From: Paenibacillus anaericanus
GTDB lineage: Bacteria; Bacillota; Bacilli; Paenibacillales; Paenibacillaceae
DNA length: 64,000 nucleotides
Reading direction: 5' to 3'
Assembly: GCF_003994475.1 (NCBI RefSeq)
Contig: NZ_RZNY01000001.1
Coordinates: forward strand, 62,001 to 126,000
This document shows positions 8,316 through 17,187 of this stretch, in pieces. Under the pieces are notes generated by a model. That model was given only the letters and a program-made list of their open reading frames with translations. It was not told where the DNA came from and did not search any database. Each line of letters starts with the position of its first letter. Within the stretch, counting starts at the first letter, position 1. The position numbers were made by a program, and so were the translations under genes.

Positions 8316-10649
8316 TCAGGATGCGCAGCTCTCACATTCCTCGATCGTTAATGCACGGCTACGAACGTAATAAGTTGATTTCAAACCGGCCTTCCAGGCG
8401 TGAATGTGAAGTTCTAGGAATTCTGTAGCCTTGATGTCAGGGCGTACATATAGGTTGAAGCTTTGAGCCTGATCAACGTGACGTTGGCGGGCACCAGCCA
8501 TTTCAATGGACCAGTTCTGGTCGATCATGAAGGCTGTTTTGTAGTACCAGATTGTTTTCTCAGACAAGTCTGGAGCTGGGTTGGCAATTTTATAGGTCGT
8601 CTTCTCTTCATAGGAGAGAAGTTCATATAGTGGATCAATGCTGGCTGTCGAACCGGCAATGATCGAAGTCGATCCGTTAGGAGCGATAGCGAACATCCAT
8701 GCATTACGTACACCATTCTCAGCTACTTCCGCTTGCAACTCTTGCCACTGTGCTGTGGTTACGAATTTTCCTTCGCGTGTGCCGTCCGTATAATTGCGGT
8801 AGGTGAAGTAATTTCCATTCTCCCAATCAGAACCACCGAATTTAGGATAACGGCCTTTTTCTTTGGCTAGTTCCATACTTGATTTGACGAGAAGGTAGTT
8901 GATCTTCTCATATAATGCATCGTTATATGCAACAGCTTCGTTAGATTCCCACTTGATGCCTTCGAGGGCGAGTAGATGGTGCAGTCCAAATGTTCCGAGT
9001 CCGATGGCCCGGTATTGGCTGTTGGTGTATTGTGCTTGCAGCACTTCAATATTATTAATGTCGATTACGTTATCTAGCATACGTGTCTGGATCGGTACGA
9101 GTCGATCTAGAACTCCTGCTGGTACTGCGCGTGCTAAGTGGATGGAGTTTAGGTTACAGACAACGAAATCGCCTGGAATTTTGGAGATAACAATCCGGGT
9201 CTGTCCATCTTTGGTCACAAGCTCTTCATGTTCGATAACCGTAGGTGATTGGTTCTGCATGATTTCAGTGCACAGGTTTGACGAATAGATCATCCCGTGT
9301 GCACGGTTAGTATTCGCACGGTTAACCGTGTCTCTATAGAACATATATGGTGTGCCTGTTTCAAGCTGCGATTTCATAATTCGTTTCATGATATCAATAG
9401 CTGGCATTGTGATACGTGATAGAGTTGGGTGATTAACAGCTTCCTCATATTTTTCACGGAACTGCCCTTGACCAAGTTGGTCATCGTAAAAGTCTTCCAA
9501 ACCAAGTGGGCGACCATTCGCGTCTTTCCAATCCATTGTTTTCTTCACTTCATGTGGGCAGAAGAGATTCCATTCACCACGTGCTTCTACTGCTTCCATG
9601 AAGAGATCGGGTATACAGATGCCGTGGAATACGTCATGTGCGCGCATCCGCTCATCCCCATTGTTAAGCTTCAAATCAAGGAAAGCGAGAATATCTTTAT
9701 GAAAAACATCCAAGTAGACAGCAATTGCACCTTTACGTGTACCAAGCTGATCCACACTGACAGCTGTATTGTTAAGCTGGCGGATCCAAGGGATGACGCC
9801 GGAGCTAGTGTTCTTGTGACCACGGATATCCGAACCACGTGCCCGTACCTTACCTAGGTAGACGCCAATGCCACCGCCCATTTTGCTAAGTCTAGCTACG
9901 TCGGTATTGGAATCGAAAATTCCCTCAAGCGAGTCGTCTACGGTGTCGATGAAACAACTGGAGAGCTGCCCAGCGACTTTTTTACCAGCGTTAGACATCG
10001 TTGGAGTTGCGGCAGTCATGTAGATGTTACTCATTGCCCAGTAGGCTTCTTTAACCAAGTCAAGGCGCTTATCCGCTGGTTCTTTGTGCATTAGATACAT
10101 TGCAATGACCATGTAACGTTCTTGTGGCAATTCCATTGTCCGACCGTCGAAATCAGTCGCTAGATAACGCTCGGTAAGAGTCAATAGCCCTATGTAATCA
10201 AATAATAGATCACGAGTTGGATCAATAGTTTCCCCGAGTTCTTCAATTTGCTCTTTAGTATAGTACTCTAGCAATTCTTCACGGTAGATTCCGGCTTTAC
10301 ACAGATCAACGATTAGGTGGTGAAATGATCCGTAAGGCTCCTCTGGATAAGCCTTGTAACGGCGATGAACGGCTGCCTTTTTATAGAGAGAGGTAAGTAG
10401 GGAGCGAGCCGCAGCGAATTTCCACTCGGGTTCTTCTTTGGTGACAAGTTCCAGAGATGACATGGTAAAGGCATTACTAACTTCTTCGCCTGTTACTTCG
10501 TCACGTCTAAGTTTGGCATTAACACCACGTAGTAGGCGTTCCTTGTTGAGTTTATTTAAGTCCTCTAGAATGCGGTCAGCATAAGTGCTTAGGCGCTCCT
10601 GATCGAAGGCTAGTTGGCGGTTGTTTGGTTTAGTTACGAATATTGGCAT
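8316..10649 (-). CDS. nrdA: Class I ribonucleotide reductase large (alpha) subunit
   Basis: 777 residues. It reduces ribonucleoside diphosphates to deoxy forms using the radical from the small subunit. An N-terminal ATP-cone (about residues 1-90) predicts overall allosteric control by ATP/dATP. The C-terminal tail carries the redox pair C772/C775 (ECESCAS), which re-reduces the active site via thioredoxin. The length and ATP-cone resemble NrdA rather than the shorter cone-less NrdE of Bacillus subtilis. It is separated from the upstream nrdDG genes by a terminator and has its own candidate promoter. Confidence 0.95.
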   Translation of the reverse strand: MPIFVTKPNNRQLAFDQERLSTYADRILEDLNKLNKERLLRGVNAKLRRDEVTGEEVSNAFTMSSLELVTKEEPEWKFAAARSLLTSLYKKAAVHRRYKAYPEEPYGSFHHLIVDLCKAGIYREELLEYYTKEQIEELGETIDPTRDLLFDYIGLLTLTERYLATDFDGRTMELPQERYMVIAMYLMHKEPADKRLDLVKEAYWAMSNIYMTAATPTMSNAGKKVAGQLSSCFIDTVDDSLEGIFDSNTDVARLSKMGGGIGVYLGKVRARGSDIRGHKNTSSGVIPWIRQLNNTAVSVDQLGTRKGAIAVYLDVFHKDILAFLDLKLNNGDERMRAHDVFHGICIPDLFMEAVEARGEWNLFCPHEVKKTMDWKDANGRPLGLEDFYDDQLGQGQFREKYEEAVNHPTLSRITMPAIDIMKRIMKSQLETGTPYMFYRDTVNRANTNRAHGMIYSSNLCTEIMQNQSPTVIEHEELVTKDGQTRIVISKIPGDFVVCNLNSIHLARAVPAGVLDRLVPIQTRMLDNVIDINNIEVLQAQYTNSQYRAIGLGTFGLHHLLALEGIKWESNEAVAYNDALYEKINYLLVKSSMELAKEKGRYPKFGGSDWENGNYFTYRNYTDGTREGKFVTTAQWQELQAEVAENGVRNAWMFAIAPNGSTSIIAGSTASIDPLYELLSYEEKTTYKIANPAPDLSEKTIWYYKTAFMIDQNWSIEMAGARQRHVDQAQSFNLYVRPDIKATEFLELHIHAWKAGLKSTYYVRSRALTIEECESCAS

Positions 10650-10680
10650 GAGATATCCTCACTTTCATGGATGGGGTAAT

Positions 10681-10709
10681 AGGATAGAAAGAGGTAGTTC
10701 AGTTTTCAA
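10681..10709 (-). promoter_or_regulatory. Candidate sigma-A promoter of the class I RNR genes
   Basis: On the minus strand TTGAAA (10704-10709) and TATCCT (10681-10686) are separated by 17 bp, about 30 bp before the alpha-subunit start and downstream of the nrdDG terminator. I see no clear NrdR box here. Confidence 0.5.
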
Positions 10710-10735
10710 ATCTTTAAATTTGAATTAAAGTCTGT

Positions 10736-10763
10736 AAAAAAAGGCGCTAAGTAAAGTAGCGCC
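10736..10763 (-). terminator. Intrinsic terminator after nrdDG
   Basis: Minus strand GGCGCTA/TAGCGCC stem with a 7-nt loop, followed by seven T. It ends the nrdDG transcript before the class I genes. Confidence 0.9.
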
Positions 10764-10833
10764 GATGAAATTGATATAATCATTAGGCTTAAAAAGTATC
10801 ACAGAAGTTCAATTATACTAGAAACTTGAATAG

Positions 10834-11352
10834 CTAGAAAGAGTAAGTTGGTTTCCATAGCTTAATTTCCCCATGGGACAGGCTTTGTTGGATATCAATT
10901 AGCCGTTGATTGGAACTACCACAATAGAGTAGTGAAGGATCACGAAGTTTTTCGACGAAACGTCCGTCTACCAATACTTGGCAACGCCGAAGTAACTCGT
11001 ATTCCGGCGAATCTGTTTGTTCTATTAATTCTTCGTAAGTATAACCGCTATATATCCAAATCGATATCGGACCTACTTCTTGAACTAGTCGTTCAATGAA
11101 TGCACTAACCTCTGATGCAGAGAAGAAGGGGTCTCCTCCAAGAATTGTGACGCCACTGAGTAAAGGGTTGTTCTTGATGTCGTTTATAATCTCCGCTTCC
11201 CGTTCCTTTGTGAAGGGATCGCCATAATTAAAATTCCAGGTGGCGGGACTGAAGCAGCCCTTGCAGAAATGGCGACATCCGCTAACGAAGATGGAGGCTC
11301 TTAGGCCTTCACCCTCATTAATTGATTCCGGATAGTAGCCACAGATGTTCAT
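10834..11352 (-). CDS. nrdG: Anaerobic ribonucleotide reductase activating protein
   Basis: 172-residue radical SAM enzyme that generates the glycyl radical on NrdD under anaerobic conditions. C26, C30 and C33 in CRHFCKGC form the CX3CX2C motif that binds the 4Fe-4S cluster. The start overlaps the end of nrdD by 4 bp (ATGA), showing translational coupling. Length is typical for the family. Confidence 0.96.
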   Translation of the reverse strand: MNICGYYPESINEGEGLRASIFVSGCRHFCKGCFSPATWNFNYGDPFTKEREAEIINDIKNNPLLSGVTILGGDPFFSASEVSAFIERLVQEVGPISIWIYSGYTYEELIEQTDSPEYELLRRCQVLVDGRFVEKLRDPSLLYCGSSNQRLIDIQQSLSHGEIKLWKPTYSF

Positions 11353-13325
11353 GTGTTATGCTTCAACCGATCCCGAACTTCAGCCTGTTTGGCAGAATTA
11401 AATCGAGTCTGATAATCTCCAGTAAGATACCCAGTAACACGGCGTAGACGGCGGATGTGCACATCATTCTCATGACTATTGCAAGAAGGACAGGTTGCTC
11501 CGATAATTCCCTCAAAGCCGCAGGCTGAGCAGCGATCAATCGGGTGATTGATACTGAAATAGCTGACCTGTTGCGATAGAGCGTATTGAATGATTTTCAA
11601 GAACGCTGCGGGATTACTCCGGGCATTACCGTTCAGCTCAATATAAGAGATGGCTCCTGCATTACATAGATCGTGGAAAGCGGATTCTAGTTCAATCTTT
11701 CTAGCAGCACTAATAGAATAGTAGACTGGAATATGAAAAGAGTTCGTATAGTATTCACGATCCGTTACACCTGCGATCGAACCATAAGTGGACTTATCCC
11801 GCTTAGTAAACTTGCCGGACAAGCCTTCTGCCGGTGTGGCGAACAGGGTAATGTTCAGGTTGTGGCGCTCACTCTGACGGTCGCAATAATTACGCATATA
11901 GGAAATTAATTCGAAAGCTTTTTTGTATACGTCGTTATCTTCGCCATGATGTTTGCCGTACATAGCCTTCATACATTCTGCGAGACCAATGAATCCAATG
12001 GACAAACTACCATGTTTAAGGAGTTCGCCAACGGGCTCTTCTGGATGAAGATGTTCGCCGCCTTCCCATACGCCTTCTCTCATCATGAAGTCTGAGGCTT
12101 TGGCTTTTTGGGCCTTTTGAATGTTGTAGCGGTGCAGTAGTCCTTCAAGTGCGATATCGAGGTAATGATCTAACTCCCGGTAGAATCCGCGCTCATCAGC
12201 TACTTTACGTTGTCCTAATACGGTACCATGCTCCAAACCAAGCTTCACAAGATTCATCGTATTGAAGGAGAGATTTCCTTTGCCGGACAAATGATTCTGT
12301 CCAAAGCGGTCGTGTAGTACTCGTGTACGACATCCCATTGTTGCGAATTCCGTATCAGGATCACCTGGCACGTAATACATCAAGTTTAGCGGCGCATCTA
12401 GGTTCGCAAAGTTTGGATAGAGCCTTTTAGCGGAACATTCTGCCGCTTTTAGAAATAGCGAATAGTTAGGGTCCTCTGGTGCTTGATTGACGCCTTGTTT
12501 ACATTTGAAAATTTGAATGGGGAAAATCGGTGTTTCGCCACTGCCCAGTCCGCGCATCGTAGCTGTCAGTAGTGACTCTGTAACGAGCTTGCCTTCCGGT
12601 GAGGTGTCGGTACCATAGTTTATACTTGTGAATGGAATTTGCCCACCTGCACGGCTCGACATCGTATTCAAATTGTGAATAAGACTCTCAGCAGCTTGTA
12701 GTGTTTCACTCTCGGTTTCTTTGAGTGCAAATTTAAATGATTTAGGATAACTCTCTTGTAAGTCGCTACGGCTCATTGAGATGTAGCCCATGCTGTCATC
12801 CAAGCTACCTTCATCAAAGTAATCCAGACCTTTGCGGAAATATTTGAAGAACGACTTCGCTACAAAAGGAGCCAGGTCGAAATCTATTTTATTAGCTGAA
12901 ACGCCGCCATATTGTGAATTTTGCTGGGATTGAAAAATAATAGCGACTAAAGCCATAGCAGTCATTATTGAGTTTGGAGGACGTACGCTCCCATTGCCGG
13001 TATTGAAACCTTCACGGAGTAATTTGTCGAATGGGATAAAAATGCAGTTGGTCGTGCCGATCGCATATTGATCAAGATCGTGGACATAAACAACATTATC
13101 TTTAATTGCTTGTATCAACCGTTTTGGCATAACGAAGTTTCCTGCATACCATTTGGCGTATTCACTACCGAATTTACTCATTTTGCCCGAGAAACTTTCC
13201 CCGTTCAAATTGGCGTTTTCGCGAAGCATCTCCAAATTTCGACTCTCAACGATTTCATCGCCCAGAGTAATTACTTCATCAAGCATTATTTCACGGTCGG
13301 TAAAAATAGGGTTTAACAACGCCAT
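11349..13325 (-). CDS. nrdD: Anaerobic (class III) ribonucleoside-triphosphate reductase
   Basis: 658 residues. Oxygen-sensitive glycyl-radical enzyme making dNTPs without oxygen. The zinc site is formed by C599, C602, C612 and C615, and the glycyl radical lies in RRVTGYL (G632). The N-terminus begins directly in the catalytic barrel, so the ATP-cone seen in Escherichia coli NrdD appears absent and activity control may differ. It is first in the transcript, behind a cobalamin riboswitch and NrdR boxes. The start codon follows GGGAGGAG. Confidence 0.95.
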   Translation of the reverse strand: MALLNPIFTDREIMLDEVITLGDEIVESRNLEMLRENANLNGESFSGKMSKFGSEYAKWYAGNFVMPKRLIQAIKDNVVYVHDLDQYAIGTTNCIFIPFDKLLREGFNTGNGSVRPPNSIMTAMALVAIIFQSQQNSQYGGVSANKIDFDLAPFVAKSFFKYFRKGLDYFDEGSLDDSMGYISMSRSDLQESYPKSFKFALKETESETLQAAESLIHNLNTMSSRAGGQIPFTSINYGTDTSPEGKLVTESLLTATMRGLGSGETPIFPIQIFKCKQGVNQAPEDPNYSLFLKAAECSAKRLYPNFANLDAPLNLMYYVPGDPDTEFATMGCRTRVLHDRFGQNHLSGKGNLSFNTMNLVKLGLEHGTVLGQRKVADERGFYRELDHYLDIALEGLLHRYNIQKAQKAKASDFMMREGVWEGGEHLHPEEPVGELLKHGSLSIGFIGLAECMKAMYGKHHGEDNDVYKKAFELISYMRNYCDRQSERHNLNITLFATPAEGLSGKFTKRDKSTYGSIAGVTDREYYTNSFHIPVYYSISAARKIELESAFHDLCNAGAISYIELNGNARSNPAAFLKIIQYALSQQVSYFSINHPIDRCSACGFEGIIGATCPSCNSHENDVHIRRLRRVTGYLTGDYQTRFNSAKQAEVRDRLKHNT

Positions 13326-13437
13326 TTCAAAGTTCTCCTCCCAAAAAACTCAGCATTAATATAATATAAAAAGCATTCTCAACCCTACTAGGTCAAAAAT
13401 GCCCGAATGCATCTCAAGAAAAGCCTAATGGCATTTC

Positions 13438-13716
13438 AAAAAATAGCTGAATGTCAGCTGCAAGCGGACACCATACCCGTTCCTCGCAGGATTGTTCCGG
13501 TGTCGTCTAAACAGGCAGGTATCCTGGCTTCCGGAATAGTCCTCCGACGCCTTCCCGCAGGATAGAAATAACTGCAGTGGCATTCTGTCGGATGATTCTT
13601 TAGAGGGTCCATATTAACCCTAGAAGCTTCCGGTTACAGTGGCGGGACCGCAGCGGAATTGCACCGCACTTCCCTTTTTAAGTCGCAGCGGGATTTCCCG
13701 CTGGATCACCTGTTTA
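13438..13716 (-). ncRNA. Cobalamin riboswitch with downstream terminator, leader of nrdDG
   Basis: On the minus strand the leader contains the conserved core GCCACTG and the B12 box AGCCAGGATACCTGCC (around 13512-13528), closed by an AAACAGG/CCTGTTT helix. The aptamer spans about 13509-13716. Downstream, AGCTG/CAGCT followed by six T (13438-13460) is the likely regulated terminator. Established behaviour of the class is repression at high adenosylcobalamin. Here this would shut off the B12-independent anaerobic reductase when B12 is available, which implies a B12-dependent class II reductase elsewhere in the genome (inference). Confidence 0.93.
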
Positions 13717-13764
13717 CACTATATTTGGTTGCGTTGTTACAAGAGTAACCCAATATATTGTGTT
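13716..13764 (-). promoter_or_regulatory. Tandem NrdR boxes in the nrdDG promoter
   Basis: ACACTATATTTGGT (13716-13729) and CCCAATATATTGTGTT (13749-13764) both resemble the NrdR consensus ACACWATATMTTGTGT. They are spaced about three helical turns apart, as usual for NrdR. The first overlaps a possible -10 element (TATAGT on the minus strand), so repression by NrdR would block transcription before the riboswitch is made. Confidence 0.75.
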
Positions 13765-13928
13765 TGTAAACGGAAAATTTACAAAAAAAACGATAAGATA
13801 ATGAGCCGGAAGTGAAGGATTGGCTTCATGATGCGGGCTCGCGGGGACAAAATAAAATTGTGAACTTTTATTGCATCTGTGGAGTGGTTACAATAGAGAG
13901 AGGTGAAAATAATTAAGGAGGTTTTACG

Positions 13929-14228
13929 ATGGCAATTGCGGAGGTAACGGTTATTCCGATCGGAACGGGAACGACTAGTCTCAGTCCCTATGTAGCAGAA
14001 TTACAGCGAGTATTGGAGAAACAAGAGGGAATACAGTATCAATTGACGTCGATGAGTACGATTATTGAAGGCTCACTTGATCATATTTTTGCGGCAATCC
14101 GGGCCATACATGAAGCGCCTTTTCAATCTGATGCCCAGCGTGTGTCCACCTCGATCAAAATAGATGATCGTCGGGACAAAATTAGCTCTTCGGAACAAAA
14201 GCTACGCTCAGTGCGTGAGAAGTTATAG
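13929..14228 (+). CDS. Thiamine-binding protein, MTH1187/YqgV family
   Basis: 99 residues starting ATG at 13929 after AAGGAGG. The ferredoxin-like fold of the MTH1187/YkoF group is recognised from the opening IAEVTVIPIGTG and the stretch YQLTSMSTIIEG. Family members bind thiamine or precursors as small multimers in the cytoplasm. It is divergently oriented from nrdDG and followed by a tRNA gene. Confidence 0.88.
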   Translation: MAIAEVTVIPIGTGTTSLSPYVAELQRVLEKQEGIQYQLTSMSTIIEGSLDHIFAAIRAIHEAPFQSDAQRVSTSIKIDDRRDKISSSEQKLRSVREKL

Positions 14229-14267
14229 GAACTTTATTGAATAGAGGGAATCATTAGCCACTTATGC

Positions 14268-14295
14268 TTGCAATAATTTCTGAGCGTTGTATAAT
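14268..14295 (+). promoter_or_regulatory. Promoter of tRNA-Thr
   Basis: TTGCAA (14268-14273) and a perfect TATAAT (14290-14295) with 16-bp spacing, about 30 bp before the tRNA. Confidence 0.75.
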
Positions 14296-14325
14296 TGTTT
14301 TTGTTTCCCGCATAACAAGCACCAT

Positions 14326-14397
14326 GCTGGTGTAGCTCAGGGGTAGAGCAACGCACTCGTAATGCGTAGGCCGGGGGTTCAATTCCCTTCACCAGCA
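14326..14397 (+). tRNA. tRNA-Thr (anticodon CGT)
   Basis: 72-nt cloverleaf: 7-bp acceptor GCTGGTG/CACCAGC, D arm GCTCAGGGGTAGAGC, anticodon stem ACGCA/TGCGT with loop CTCGTAA (anticodon CGT, reads ACG), and a TTCAATT T-loop with two G-T pairs in its stem. CCA is not encoded. It is transcribed as a single tRNA with its own promoter and terminator. Confidence 0.96.
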
Positions 14398-14415
14398 TCT
14401 TTATAATATACGCAG

Positions 14416-14445
14416 CCTTCTACGAAATTCGTGGGAGGTTTTTTT
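14416..14445 (+). terminator. Intrinsic terminator of tRNA-Thr
   Basis: Stem from CCTTC..ACGAA pairing with TTCGT.GGAGG (14416-14438), followed by seven T. Confidence 0.85.
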
Positions 14446-14525
14446 GATATTTCACACGGTCTATATATACATTTTATCCCAACAGAGGATATAATAAGTT
14501 ATACGATAGTTTAGGAGGGATCCAA

Positions 14526-14825
14526 ATTACTGCACAAGGTAGGGGAACACGCAATGCTACAGTAATTGTCTTATTACTAGTAGCTATTTTACTAGCGATA
14601 ACGAACCCAACAATAGAGGATTTCAGCGAATATATCGTGAAGGAAATTACGAATGAAAGTGACGGTGTAATAGTACAAGGAATTGCTAACTCGTTGGGAA
14701 GATCTGTTATTGAGGCTACTAGTGAACGCGATAACTATGTTATTTTTTCAATATTTACAGTAATTGATGGTGCATCGTCTGGTAAAGTTCTAGGACTCTT
14801 AAACAGGATATTTATCACGTTATGA
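14526..14825 (+). CDS. DUF4359-like small membrane protein with probable ATT start
   Basis: About 100 residues with one N-terminal transmembrane helix (residues 11-25, VIVLLLVAILLAI), then the TNPTIEDFSEYI-type motif typical of DUF4359 proteins. No ATG, GTG or TTG exists in frame before the helix. A strong site TAGGAGGG (14511-14519) sits 7-8 nt before an ATT at 14526, which I take as the start. A GTG at 14637 is in frame but would delete the helix and motif and has no ribosome binding site. A terminator follows. Function unknown. Confidence 0.65.
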   Translation: MTAQGRGTRNATVIVLLLVAILLAITNPTIEDFSEYIVKEITNESDGVIVQGIANSLGRSVIEATSERDNYVIFSIFTVIDGASSGKVLGLLNRIFITL

Positions 14826-14842
14826 ACATACATAATTAGCGC

Positions 14843-14876
14843 TGGCCTGCGGATATTCTCCGTATGGCCCTTTTTT
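14843..14876 (+). terminator. Terminator of the DUF4359-like gene
   Basis: GGCC..CGGA pairs with TCCG..GGCC (14844-14868), followed by six T. Confidence 0.8.
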
Positions 14877-14920
14877 ATGAAATTTACCTTTCCTTCTTAT
14901 CACCCACATGATAGTTATAG

Positions 14921-14960
14921 AAAAAAGAGCATGATCTCCCGTTTCCGAGAAACCATGCTC
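14921..14960 (-). terminator. Terminator of the DUF4234-DUF2752 operon
   Basis: GAGCATG/CATGCTC stem (14927-14960) with an inner CTC/GAG helix; on the minus strand it runs into six T. Confidence 0.85.
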
Positions 14961-14996
14961 CAAATCTTTGTACCTGTTACCCTTAAACTATCGTTA

Positions 14997-15425
14997 CTAC
15001 AACCCAATCCATTGCTTCACAATAGTGAGCAGGGTGGGGATCAACGCATCCGGATTGTACACCATCGGCTCGATTTGATCGGGAAGCATGAAGATTAATC
15101 GTAAAATCCACACTGCTAGTAGCAAAATAATAAATAGGATAATAATTGGCTGACTTAATTTTTTATAAGCTGCGAGTATGCACATCAGTATAGGCATGAT
15201 GAATAACGGATGGTATATCAATGCTGCTCCAATATCCCCTTGAAAGAGACTCATATAAGCTCTCGTCATACCACAAGCAGGACTAGGAATACCAAATACA
15301 TTTGTAAAGATACAAATACTCCCTTGGAACAGAAGATTTACCGCAATACTAAGGAGTCCCACGACACCAAAAACGAAGATGGGCAGGAACCTCTTCCGGT
15401 CCAATTGTTTCAATGCACTAATCAT
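14997..15425 (-). CDS. DUF2752 membrane protein
   Basis: 142 residues with four predicted membrane helices. The stretch FGIPSPACGMTRA is the hallmark of DUF2752 (PCGMTRA-type). Function is not established. It starts 9 bp after the upstream DUF4234 gene without a clear ribosome binding site, suggesting translational coupling. Confidence 0.82.
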   Translation of the reverse strand: MISALKQLDRKRFLPIFVFGVVGLLSIAVNLLFQGSICIFTNVFGIPSPACGMTRAYMSLFQGDIGAALIYHPLFIMPILMCILAAYKKLSQPIIILFIILLLAVWILRLIFMLPDQIEPMVYNPDALIPTLLTIVKQWIGL

Positions 15426-15434
15426 ATAGAATGA

Positions 15435-15779
15435 TTAAGCTGTTATAAACTTATTAATTTTGTGCTGAAGAATTGCCACAGAAACAATCGAACCAAATAA
15501 ATACAAGATAACGATCAATGCCGTATCATTAGTTGCATACCTATTTCCACGAGCAACATCCGCTTCATATATACGTGAACCTGCTTTGTAGAACGCAAAG
15601 AACCCGTAAATTCCGCAAGTGATTATTGTTAATATCAAATCTAGACCTGCGCTGCCTTCATTATCTCGGCTAATCTCTCTTGATTCGTCCAAGACTTTGT
15701 ACATCCAATAAATCCCGTAAATTCCGCATGTGATAATAGAAAAAAGAATACCCAAACCAATACTACGCTGTTGAACCAA
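15435..15779 (-). CDS. DUF4234 membrane protein
   Basis: 114 residues with repeated ITCGIYG motifs: residues 16-22 beside YWMYK, and again around 53-59 beside FFAFYKAG. Together with the C-terminal helix this is typical of DUF4234. I take TTG at 15779 because GAGAGGA lies 10 nt upstream; the nearby ATGs are out of frame. It forms a two-gene operon with the DUF2752 gene. Role unknown. Confidence 0.82.
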   Translation of the reverse strand: MVQQRSIGLGILFSIITCGIYGIYWMYKVLDESREISRDNEGSAGLDLILTIITCGIYGFFAFYKAGSRIYEADVARGNRYATNDTALIVILYLFGSIVSVAILQHKINKFITA

Positions 15780-15983
15780 AAGTCATCATTCCTCTCAATT
15801 TTACAAAATACTACTATTTTCACATATGATAAGGTATCAGAAGCCAAAATGGTAGTACTTTTATCTACTTCACCAAAAAATAAATAAGATAATGTATGCA
15901 AACGTGAATTTTTACACTTTTAGTCCTGTTTCTTTTCTGCTACAATCAAGGACGAAAATGACAGAGAGAAAAGAGGTTCACTT

Positions 15984-17072
15984 ATGAAGAGGAACAAATC
16001 AGCAATTATGCTGGTAATCATATCTATTGTTAGTACTCTAATCGGGGGCTGCGGAAATTCCGGTAATGCGAAGGAACCCACAGCAAATAAGGAGCAGTCA
16101 CAGGCACAACAGAATAATGGGCCAATGAAGGAAACTTTTTTTATTTTTGATACCGTTGTGAATGTATCCATTTACGATGATCGGGCGACCAAAGAAAACC
16201 TTAAAGATATCGAGGATCTACTCAATAAGATTGATAACAAAATCAGCCGCACGAATAGTGAAAGTGAAATTTTCAAGGTTAATGCGAACAGTGGGATAGC
16301 TCCCGTACAGGTTTCTCCAGATACGTTCGAACTTGTCTCAATTGCGATAGATTATGCCAAAAGGACAAATGGTTTGCTTGACCCATCGATTGGGAGGCTC
16401 GTTACCCTGTGGAATATTGGGCACGAAGGCGCTCATGTGCTTCCTATAGAAGAGATCGCTCCTATGCAACAACTTTGTGATTATCGCAAGATTGAAATGA
16501 ACGAAGAAACTCATGAGATTTATTTACAGGATAAGGGCATGGAAATCGACCTAGGTTCCTACGGTAAAGGTTATGCCGCAGATGCCGTTTACGATTATTT
16601 GGCGGAGCAAGGATTTAACAGTGCAATTATCGATTTGGGTGGTAATGTCTTTGCCATGGGCCAGAAACCTACAGGTGAAGATTGGAACATTGGGATTCAG
16701 GATCCTACCCAGGAGCGGGGCATTCCCATTGGTTCAATTCGCATTAATGACAAAACCGTTGTGACCGCAGGTATTTACGAGCGTTATTTCATTGAAGATG
16801 GAAGGATGTACCCACATATTATTAATCCGAAAACGGGATATCCGGTCGACAATAATATCAGCAGCGTAACGATCATAACTGACCGCTCGACTGATGCGGA
16901 TACTATGGATACAGCCCTGGTACTTCTAGGAATCGAAGAGGGGCTGAAATTCGTGGAGAATATCCCCAATGCGGAAGTCCTCTTTATTACGAAGGACAAG
17001 AAACTGTATGCTTCTTCTGGATTTAAGGAAATGCTGAATAAAACCAATGATAGTTATACTTATGCAAATTGA
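15984..17072 (+). CDS. apbE: FAD:protein FMN transferase lipoprotein, copy 1
   Basis: 362 residues. The signal peptide ends in lipobox LIGGC, so the mature protein is tethered outside the membrane. The ApbE fold is seen from FIFDTVVNV through ALEYA-type helices, the FAD-site motif DLGSYGKGYAAD, IIDLGGN, and TDADTMDTAL near the C-terminus. ApbE transfers FMN from FAD to Ser/Thr of target proteins using Mg2+. In Listeria the homologue FmnB flavinylates PplA for extracellular electron transfer. A close paralogue lies at 19133-20227 in the opposite orientation. A terminator hairpin follows. Confidence 0.95.
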   Translation: MKRNKSAIMLVIISIVSTLIGGCGNSGNAKEPTANKEQSQAQQNNGPMKETFFIFDTVVNVSIYDDRATKENLKDIEDLLNKIDNKISRTNSESEIFKVNANSGIAPVQVSPDTFELVSIAIDYAKRTNGLLDPSIGRLVTLWNIGHEGAHVLPIEEIAPMQQLCDYRKIEMNEETHEIYLQDKGMEIDLGSYGKGYAADAVYDYLAEQGFNSAIIDLGGNVFAMGQKPTGEDWNIGIQDPTQERGIPIGSIRINDKTVVTAGIYERYFIEDGRMYPHIINPKTGYPVDNNISSVTIITDRSTDADTMDTALVLLGIEEGLKFVENIPNAEVLFITKDKKLYASSGFKEMLNKTNDSYTYAN

Positions 17073-17114
17073 AAGTAGCATATTAATTTAATTCTCAAAA
17101 AAAGTAGGGTGAAT

Positions 17115-17168
17115 AACAAGAGGATGTCCTTTAAGCCATATAAATTGGCTAAGGGGCATCCTCTTGTT
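17115..17168. terminator. Bidirectional terminator between apbE copy 1 and the GNAT gene
   Basis: AACAAGAGGATG (17115-17126) pairs with CATCCTCTTGTT (17157-17168), with inner CCTTT..GCCA/TGGC..AAGG helices. It separates convergent genes. Confidence 0.8.
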
Positions 17169-17187
17169 CATGTTAAGGAAGGATATA

